This document shows positions 1 through 4,554 of a DNA stretch of 6,384 nt, in pieces. The notes beneath the pieces were generated by a model. That model was not told the origin of the DNA and ran no database searches. It worked only from the letters and a program-made list of their open reading frames with translations. The stretch covers positions 1 to 6,384 of the forward strand of contig WQXZ01000105.1 in assembly GCA_009781525.1 (NCBI GenBank). Reading direction: 5' to 3'. Positions within the stretch are counted from its first letter, which is position 1. Every line of letters begins with the position of its first letter. Source of the stretch: Coriobacteriia bacterium (lineage in GTDB: Bacteria; Actinomycetota; Coriobacteriia; Coriobacteriales; UBA8131). Position numbers and translations under genes: made by a program.

Positions 1-6
1 CGAGAT

Positions 7-14
7 CCTCCTTT
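7..14 (-). promoter_or_regulatory. Strong Shine-Dalgarno of a divergent gene lying off the left edge
   Basis: On the minus strand this reads AAAGGAGG, a perfect anti-SD match, followed by ATCTCG to the end of the window. A start codon would fall immediately outside. It implies that a leftward gene begins just beyond position 1, and therefore that 1-137 is a divergent intergenic region. The start codon itself is not visible, so this is an inference from one motif. Confidence 0.45.
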
Positions 15-15
15 G

Positions 16-73
16 GCGGACAAGACATGTGATGTACGTGGTTGGTTTCGCGGACATTTTTGGTGATGTATGT
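16..73. repeat. Pair of direct repeats spaced 34 bp in the divergent intergenic region
   Basis: GCGGACA followed after 6 nt by GTGATGTAYGT occurs at 16-39 and again at 50-73, an exact 34-bp offset with 17 of 24 positions identical. The left copy also contains a small inverted repeat, ACAT-GTG-ATGT (25-35). Paired sites about three helical turns apart upstream of an exporter gene would fit an operator for a local regulator, but no regulator gene is visible and the motif is not one I recognise. Confidence 0.4.
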
Positions 74-80
74 CGCTTTC

Positions 81-110
81 TTGAACAATCAGGGTATTCC
101 GTGATACATT
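81..110 (+). promoter_or_regulatory. Candidate promoter for the ABC exporter gene
   Basis: A -35-like TTGAAC (81-86) is followed after 18 nt by TACATT (105-110), which is preceded by TG at 102-103 and so resembles an extended -10. It lies about 27 nt upstream of the ABC start codon. The hexamers match the sigma-70/SigA consensus only partly, and the call rests on position and spacing. Confidence 0.35.
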
Positions 111-137
111 AGATTCATCCACCAATAGAGGAGAAAT

Positions 138-1871
138 ATGAAAGTCTTACTACGCGTTGCTAAAGAAGCAGCCAGGTATAAGGGGCTTCTGATACTTGGC
201 GCAGTTAGCACACTGATTCTGACCTGCATAAACCTGATTGCCCCACGTTTGATGGCGATTATGACCAATCTGGTCGCAGCTGGGTTGGACGAAGATGGAC
301 TACGCCAGATTGTGATGATTGCCTGCACTCTGCTCGGTCTGTATCTTCTCAGAATTTTGTTCCGTTTTTTGAGCAATTACATGTCGCACAAAGCAGCATG
401 GCATCTTGTTGAAGAGATCCGCATCAAGATCTATGGCAAGCTTCAAGCTCTGTCTATGGATTTCTACAGAGCCAACCAGACAGGAGATCTGGTCAGTCGC
501 ACTATCAGCGACACTGCTACCTTCGAGCAACTTTACGCTCATATCATGCCCGACACCGTTACTAACGCAATCACTGTTGTCGGTGTCACAGCGTTGGTCT
601 TCTCCATAAATGCAAAACTTGCTGCGCTTACATGTATTCCGATTCCATTTATTCTGTGCTCGAGTTGGTTCTTTGCAAAGAAGGTCAGACCAAACTTCCG
701 CGAAACCCAGCGCTCTCTGGGCGATCTTTCAGCGCAGCTTTTGGATAATTTTGCCGGCATTCAGGAGATTCAGGTCTTTGGTCAGCAGCAGCCTGCTGCT
801 GAGAAAGTTGAGCAGAAAGCATCGGTTTTCACCCGTTTTATGCTGCGCGCTCTTAAGCTGAGCGCGGTCTTTAACCCGACAGTGGAGTTTCTGACCGCTA
901 TCGGCACGGTAATCGTCGTTGGCTTCGGCGGTTATCTGGCTTACTTGGGGCAGATTTCTATCGGTGACATTGTGGCTTTCTTGCTCTATCTGGCGTTATT
1001 CTATGCGCCGATTACCGGATTGGCTAACCTGCTTGAGCAGATTCAGCAGTCGCTAGCCGGTGCTGAGCGTATCATCGAGATCTTGGATGCCCCAGAAACA
1101 GTGCACAATAAGCCGGGTGCAACACCACTTGACGATCCCAAGGGTGAGATTACATTTGAAAATGTCAGCTTCTCTTATGTTGAGGATGTTCCTGTTCTAA
1201 AGGATGTCTCCTTCTCGGTGCGTCCAGGCGAGATGATTGCCCTGGTAGGCGCAACAGGAGTTGGTAAGACCACGGTTGCTCAGCTGGTATCTCGCTTCTA
1301 CGAACCGCAAGAAGGCGTGATAAAAATGGATGGGCGCGACTTGCAAAGCATTGAGCTCTCAGACCTTCGCAGCCATATTGCCATGGTCTTGCAGGACACT
1401 TTTCTTTTCAATGGAACCATCGGCGAGAATATCGCCTTTGCCAAACCGCATGCTACTGAGGCAGAGATTATCCAGGCTGCGAGCATCGCTCGCATTCACC
1501 AGGATATCCTTGAGATGCCTGATGGCTACGAAACCAAGGTCGGTGAACGTGGAGCAAAGCTATCCGGTGGACAAAAGCAACGCATTGCCATTGCTCGGGC
1601 TGTGTTATGTGGAGCGCCGGTACTGGTACTTGACGAGGCGACTGCCTCGGTTGATGTAAAGACCGAGTCTGACATTCAACAAGCAATAATTGAACTAACT
1701 GGAACCCGCACGATAATCGCCATTGCGCATCGCCTCTCAACTATAAGGCGGGCGTCGACCATACTGGTCTTCCATGAAGGCCAGATCGTTCAGCAAGGTA
1801 CTCACGAAGAGCTGTATGAGATTCCAGGGCTCTACCGCGATATGTGTCTAGTGCAGGAGCCAGCCGCGTAG
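138..1871 (+). CDS. ABC transporter, half-size exporter (fused transmembrane domain and ATPase domain)
   Basis: This is a 577-aa type IV (ABC_membrane + ABC_tran) exporter of the MdlB/MsbA/multidrug class, which uses ATP to move a substrate out across the cytoplasmic membrane; the substrate cannot be read from the sequence. Six hydrophobic segments lie at about 16-40, 56-78, 134-156, 158-180, 246-270 and 276-296. The NBD is complete: A-loop Tyr347, Walker A GATGVGKTT (371-379, Lys377), Q-loop Gln419, signature LSGGQKQR (475-482), Walker B VLVLDE with catalytic Glu500, and H-loop His531. All catalytic positions are canonical, so the protein could work as a homodimer. Many relatives are heterodimers with an adjacent partner gene, but none is visible here. 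The ATG is chosen because AGAGGAG (127-133) sits 4 nt upstream. The stop is TAG and is followed directly by GC-rich repeats, not by another co-directional gene, so it appears monocistronic at its 3' side. Confidence 0.95.
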   Translation: MKVLLRVAKEAARYKGLLILGAVSTLILTCINLIAPRLMAIMTNLVAAGLDEDGLRQIVMIACTLLGLYLLRILFRFLSNYMSHKAAWHLVEEIRIKIYGKLQALSMDFYRANQTGDLVSRTISDTATFEQLYAHIMPDTVTNAITVVGVTALVFSINAKLAALTCIPIPFILCSSWFFAKKVRPNFRETQRSLGDLSAQLLDNFAGIQEIQVFGQQQPAAEKVEQKASVFTRFMLRALKLSAVFNPTVEFLTAIGTVIVVGFGGYLAYLGQISIGDIVAFLLYLALFYAPITGLANLLEQIQQSLAGAERIIEILDAPETVHNKPGATPLDDPKGEITFENVSFSYVEDVPVLKDVSFSVRPGEMIALVGATGVGKTTVAQLVSRFYEPQEGVIKMDGRDLQSIELSDLRSHIAMVLQDTFLFNGTIGENIAFAKPHATEAEIIQAASIARIHQDILEMPDGYETKVGERGAKLSGGQKQRIAIARAVLCGAPVLVLDEATASVDVKTESDIQQAIIELTGTRTIIAIAHRLSTIRRASTILVFHEGQIVQQGTHEELYEIPGLYRDMCLVQEPAA

Positions 1872-1893
1872 AGGCTGGCGCGCGGGGCGCACA

Positions 1894-1963
1894 GCACGCG
1901 GGCTGCACGCGGGCTGTACGCGAGGTCTGGCCTCGGGCTGCACGCGAGGTCTGGCCTCGAGTA
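1894..1963. repeat. GC-rich tandem repeats forming duplicated hairpins
   Basis: Two perfect 11-bp units GCACGCGGGCT (1894-1904, 1905-1915) run into two 24-bp units (1916-1939, 1940-1963) that differ at only four positions. Each 24-bp unit contains the hairpin CGAGG-TCTGG-CCTCG (1921-1935 and 1945-1959). A weaker outer pairing, AGAGGCT (1870-1876) with AGCCTCT (1964-1970), encloses the array and includes part of the ABC stop codon. The transcript 3' end would be strongly structured and may slow or end transcription, although no U-tract follows. Confidence 0.75.
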
Positions 1964-1988
1964 AGCCTCTCGGAACCCTCGCGATGGA

Positions 1989-2137
1989 TTCGTAACAGAT
2001 AATTGCGGTTTAGTACAAAACCATAGAGGTATTTAGCGTCAAAAGGTAGGTAACTGGCGCTTTGAGGCACGTTTTACCACTTTTTGAGGCTGCTACAGAG
2101 GTTAATCCTGTACTAAACCGCAATTATCTGTTACGAA
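1989..2137. mobile_element. 149-bp MITE-like element with perfect 29-bp terminal inverted repeats (copy 1)
   Basis: The arms 1989-2017 and 2109-2137 are exact reverse complements over 29 bp. They contain the core AATTGCGGTTTAGTACA (2001-2017), preceded by TTCGTA and a 6-nt spacer, and enclose a 91-bp core (2018-2108) with no ORF. The same 17-bp core sequence bounds a second element at about 3363-3488 whose centre differs. Short length, no coding capacity and perfect TIRs are typical of MITEs or of bacterial intergenic palindromic repeats. No clear target-site duplication is visible outside the arms. I do not recognise the parent transposase. If transcribed, it would form a long hairpin between two convergent genes and could serve as a bidirectional transcript end. 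Confidence 0.7.
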
Positions 2138-2174
2138 CTCCTTCTCGAGTTCGCGCCGACTGATCTCAAGTTGC

Positions 2175-2214
2175 GGTTGATTTCTTTGTGGTTGATTGGG
2201 TTGATGGGGTTGAT
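2175..2214. repeat. Short irregular GGTTGAT repeat
   Basis: GGTTGAT occurs four times, at 2175-2181, 2190-2196, 2199-2205 and 2208-2214, with the last three spaced exactly 9 bp. It lies about 120 bp beyond the 3' end of the broken gene. A plus-strand ORF begins inside it, but that ORF has no protein-like character, so the repeat is probably slippage-generated simple sequence. Confidence 0.5.
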
Positions 2215-2336
2215 GGTTGCTTGCTGTATCCAGCGCTACTACTGAGATCATCCGTCGCAGGTTTACGCAATGCGATAACTAGAGCGCGCACCCACCTTCC
2301 CGGTAAGCAAGCATTTGAATCTATCTCAACAGGTCT

Positions 2337-3335
2337 TTATAAGAGCAAAACTCTTAACTCGCGTCTTGCGGCAACGAAACCTGAACCTGGATGACGCATT
2401 TGCCTGCCAAGATGGTGAGAGAGCTGCCTTGCTACTGTTTCAAGTTCATCAGAATTTCTAATCTGGTTCCGTGTTACGGTTATTACGGTTACGCCTGCTA
2501 ATCCCAAGGCATTACGGCGTTTGGAATCATCGGCGATTCGCCTTGATCCAGTGTGAAAAGCGTCACTGTCGTATTCTGCTGCGACCTTACCGTCAGGCTA
2601 ATAAAGATCACAGTAGAAGTTCGCCTTACTCAAAGTGCTTTTTGTTGCTCTGGTTGGCGCTATTTGAGCATTCAGACTTGGTTTAGGCAAACCATATCCA
2701 CCGAGCTTTTTCGGCAGGGTAAGAAGCATCGAAAGAATCGTCTCCATTGGAGATGCTGATCCATCGATGATGAAACGTACAGCTCTAGCTGCTTTTTTCT
2801 GCCCATGCGCGTTACTCATGTGAGAGACATAAGCTTTTAATTTTCTAACACTGGTAAGCGGGTGTCGTGTATAAAAACCCATACTGGAGTTGTCCAAGCT
2901 TTCACCAGCCGTGTTGTCGTCACTCGCTAGCCTACCAGCGTCTTTTTCTGCAACAAGCGAATAAACTCCACAGAACTCATAACCCAACTCAATCAGTTTC
3001 ACCAGAGAAAGCCTACTTGCCATTTGAAAAAAGCAGAATTCAGGCGAGCTGACCACAAGTCCATCGCCACAGTTAATTAAACTGCCGACAGGCACTGGGT
3101 GGCTGAAGGTATTATGTCTAAGCCCCTCAATCTTTCGCCGAGCTTTATTGTTCCTGGTAAGAACATCAATAGGTAAATTGAGCTCATGTTTGGCAGTATT
3201 TAACAAAACTGCACGGTCATACGCAGTGGAAGGCAGTCCATGCTGGTGGAACGCTTGGGTCGAAAGTTGAGCAGAATCAGCTCCATATCGGCGCCAGTAC
3301 TCTAGTGCAGAGCTATGGCTAATGAAAATCTCCAT
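2337..3335 (-). pseudogene. AbiEi/DUF559-like PD-(D/E)XK-type protein gene interrupted by one in-frame TAG
   Basis: The reading frame begins at ATG 3335 (AGGA at 3343-3346, 7 nt upstream) and runs 245 codons to a TAG at 2598-2600. It then continues in the same frame for another 86 codons to TAA at 2337-2339, giving 332 codons. The downstream part is clearly the rest of the same protein: CDLY-[TAG]-PDGKVAAEYDSDAFHTG, then a DSKRRNALGLAGV-type stretch. As I recall the family, Trp occupies the stop position, so TGG became TAG. The N-terminal half (FISHSSALEYW, a VSSPEFCFFQMA-type motif, and an ELGYEFCGVYS-type motif) resembles AbiEi-like antitoxin or regulator proteins. The C-terminal half resembles DUF559/VSR-like nuclease folds. 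The stop separates the putative catalytic Asp243 from Glu254/Asp256, so the 245-aa product should lack the nuclease core. The gene stands alone between two TIR elements. Cellular role unknown; an endonuclease or toxin-antitoxin link is inference. Confidence 0.8.
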
Positions 3336-3342
3336 GTAGTTG

Positions 3343-3346
3343 TCCT
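3343..3346 (-). promoter_or_regulatory. Weak ribosome binding site of the interrupted gene
   Basis: The minus strand carries AGGA, then 7 nt, then ATG at 3335. This is shorter than the GAGGAG-type sites of the neighbouring genes, suggesting lower translation. Only about 16 bp separate the start codon from the outermost part of element copy 2, so any promoter of this gene must lie within or beyond that element. Confidence 0.45.
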
Positions 3347-3351
3347 ATTGG

Positions 3352-3488
3352 TTCGTAGTCAAAAATTGCGGTTTAGTACAAATCGAAAGCCATAAACGGC
3401 CAATTCGAGCCTTCATTTTACTCGAAATCGCCGTTTTGACCGTAAAACAAGCAGGAATCTGTTCATTTCATGTACTAAACCGCAATTT
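3352..3488. mobile_element. MITE-like element sharing the same terminal inverted repeats (copy 2)
   Basis: Perfect 18-bp arms at 3363-3380 and 3471-3488 carry the same AATTGCGGTTTAGTACA core as copy 1 and enclose a 90-bp centre (91 bp in copy 1). TTCGTA also recurs at 3352-3357 with the same 6-nt spacing as in copy 1; the right side has only a degenerate match. The centre differs from copy 1 but contains its own hairpin: 3394-3409 pairs with 3421-3436 at 14 of 16 positions around an 11-nt loop. There is no ORF. The element sits directly upstream of the broken gene, so it probably contributes that gene's leader or promoter. Confidence 0.65.
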
Positions 3489-3604
3489 CCTGCTGCGAGC
3501 TGGCTACTCTTGCACCTTCGAAGGAAGGCCCGTTATCCGGTTAGCAAGCGGCGGATGGTGGACGGGCTGCAGCAGCAGCTGGCTGCGAAGAGGCTATCGC
3601 GGAT

Positions 3605-3664
3605 GCTGCGCAGGTGCGCTGCATGCGGACGGGTGCTGCGCGGGGGCGCTGCATGCAGATGCCG
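3605..3664. repeat. 30-bp GC-rich tandem repeat, two units
   Basis: Units 3605-3634 and 3635-3664 both begin GCTGCGC and share GCGCTGCATGC at the same offset (3616-3626 and 3646-3656). The perfect palindrome CTGCATGCAG occurs at 3649-3658 and again at 3666-3675. The patch resembles in flavour the GC-rich repeats after the ABC gene; ACGCGGGCTG is found in both places. Confidence 0.6.
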
Positions 3665-3676
3665 ACTGCATGCAGA

Positions 3677-3691
3677 CGCGGGCTGCCCGCG
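3677..3691 (-). terminator. Perfect GC palindrome just after the pyridoxamine kinase stop, possible transcript end
   Basis: CGCGGGC (3677-3683) and GCCCGCG (3685-3691) are perfect inverted copies around one base, starting 9 nt beyond the kinase stop codon. A 5- or 6-bp stem with a small loop would be very stable. No T-tract follows on the minus strand, so it is not a canonical rho-independent terminator. Confidence 0.3.
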
Positions 3692-3700
3692 AGCAGGCAG

Positions 3701-4540
3701 CTACACGAATAAACCGGCGAACTCTCCGAGGCCGTTTTCGAAGTCGACTCCGTATTTGGGATCGTCAGCTGCTGCATAGGTACGTCTGATGGACTCCAAG
3801 GTAAAATCGCAGGCGATCTTGATGGATTCAGCCAACGTGCGCTCATTTACGATTGCTGCCAATAAGGCACTGGCGTAGATATCGCCTGTACCATGGTAGT
3901 AGCCTTCGATTCTTTCTGTGAAGTAATAATCGATGCTGTCAGTCTCACGCGTATATGCAGCCGCTCCGATGCGGTCAAAGGCAAAGCTGACGCCGGTCAG
4001 TACCACCTGTCCCGGCCCCAGCTCTGCTAGCTCTCTTAACAGCTCCTCAATCAGCGGTTGGTCATAGTCTTCGCCTGGATACTCACGACCAAGAATCAAG
4101 GTTGCCTCTGTCAGGTTCGGTACGATCAGATCTGCTCCAGCGCAGAGGTCTCTCATACCTAATGCAAAATCCATGTCAAAAGCCGGGTATAGCACCCCAT
4201 TATCTGCCATTGCAGGATCAACATATATCAGCGCGCCCTTCTGCCTGTACTGGTCAAATATATCTGTAATCAGCTTCTGCTGCTTCATGCTGCCTAGATA
4301 GCCTGTATAGACTGCAGCAGCCTGAAGGTCAAGGCTTTGCCAGTGCGCGACAATCGGCTCGATGTCCTCAGTCAGGTCTCGAAAGGTGTAGCCTTCAAAA
4401 CCACCGGTATGTGTTGACAGAATCGCGGTTGGTAGTATTGAGGTTTCGATACCTGCTGCCGATATTATCGGCAGTGCTACTGTCAGTGAGCAGCGTCCGA
4501 CACACGAAATGTCCTGAATGGTAATGATACGCTTCTGCAT
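3701..4540 (-). CDS. pdxY: Pyridoxamine/pyridoxal kinase (PdxY/PdxK-ThiD-like)
   Basis: This 279-aa ribokinase-superfamily protein phosphorylates the 5'-hydroxyl of pyridoxamine, pyridoxal or pyridoxine with ATP, in cytoplasmic vitamin B6 salvage to PLP. Visible motifs are the N-terminal IQDISCVGRCSL (8-19), YTGYLGS (78-84, typical of PdxY/PdxK), VDPAMADNG (107-115, a variant of the usual VDPxMGDxG), PNLTEA (141-146), and the anion-hole/catalytic GTGDIYAS (217-224, with Asp220 as likely general base). Length is normal for the family. The ISCVGRCSL start is the Gram-positive type, in which some members also act on hydroxymethylpyrimidine (ThiD-like), so substrate breadth is uncertain. The start is supported by a very strong GAGGAGG 5 nt upstream that overlaps the ligase stop codon. 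It is the second gene of an operon with the acyl-CoA synthetase; no functional link between B6 salvage and acyl activation is evident. Confidence 0.9.
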   Translation of the reverse strand: MQKRIITIQDISCVGRCSLTVALPIISAAGIETSILPTAILSTHTGGFEGYTFRDLTEDIEPIVAHWQSLDLQAAAVYTGYLGSMKQQKLITDIFDQYRQKGALIYVDPAMADNGVLYPAFDMDFALGMRDLCAGADLIVPNLTEATLILGREYPGEDYDQPLIEELLRELAELGPGQVVLTGVSFAFDRIGAAAYTRETDSIDYYFTERIEGYYHGTGDIYASALLAAIVNERTLAESIKIACDFTLESIRRTYAAADDPKYGVDFENGLGEFAGLFV

Positions 4541-4545
4541 GGGGT

Positions 4546-4554
4546 CCTCCTCCT
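4546..4554 (-). promoter_or_regulatory. Ribosome binding site overlapping the ligase stop codon
   Basis: The minus strand reads TAG-GAGGAGGACCCC-ATG: the stop of the upstream ligase supplies the first bases of an extended SD (AGGAGGAGG). The kinase start follows 12 nt after the stop and in the same frame. This arrangement favours translational coupling by terminating ribosomes. Confidence 0.75.

Larger units (their letters stand above)
1872..2336. other. Gene-free region between the ABC gene and the convergent broken gene
   Basis: I find no credible gene in these 465 bases. The open frames crossing it are low-complexity or cut through repeats. From left to right it holds GC-rich hairpin repeats (1894-1963), an inverted-repeat element (1989-2137) and a short GGTTGAT repeat (2175-2214). 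The flanking genes converge here, so transcription should terminate in this stretch, but I see no classic GC hairpin followed by a T-run. Confidence 0.7.
3489..3700. other. Gene-free GC-rich spacer downstream of the pyridoxamine kinase gene
   Basis: Together with copy 2 this makes a stretch of 365 bases with no credible gene. It starts with ordinary sequence including the palindrome CCTTCGAAGG (3515-3524), then becomes GC-rich and repetitive up to the kinase stop codon. Plus-strand frames here are open only because of the skewed composition; their translations are Arg/Cys/Ala-rich and not protein-like. Confidence 0.6.

Noticed and set aside
2..112. Open frame on the plus strand ending at TAG 110-112, possible 3' end of an upstream gene
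   Set aside because: It gives a 36-residue stretch with no recognisable family and does not resemble the C-terminus of an ABC partner. The strong leftward SD at 7-14 favours a divergent intergenic region, but this alternative cannot be fully excluded.
1894..1963. CRISPR-like array
   Set aside because: The units are directly adjacent with no unique spacers, and no cas genes are present.
1741..2070. 109-aa minus-strand ORF overlapping the ABC gene end and GC repeats
   Set aside because: It is antisense to the NBD end and to the tandem repeats; the protein is repeat-derived (RAARGQTSR-type).
2171..2178. TTGCGGTT resembling part of the TIR core, possible third element end
   Set aside because: Only eight bases match, no inverted partner is found nearby, and the following bases diverge into the GGTTGAT repeat.
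2161..2250. Inverted repeat TGATCTCA / TGAGATCA (2161-2168, 2243-2250)
   Set aside because: It is eight bases with a 74-nt loop, which can be expected by chance in this length of sequence.
2188..2394. 68-aa plus-strand ORF starting in the GGTTGAT repeat
   Set aside because: It starts in simple sequence and overlaps the C-terminal coding part of the broken gene on the opposite strand.
3340..3789. 149-aa plus-strand ORF crossing element copy 2 and the GC-rich patch
   Set aside because: It runs through an inverted-repeat element and tandem repeats, overlaps the kinase gene antisense, and its translation is Arg/Cys/Ala-rich low complexity.
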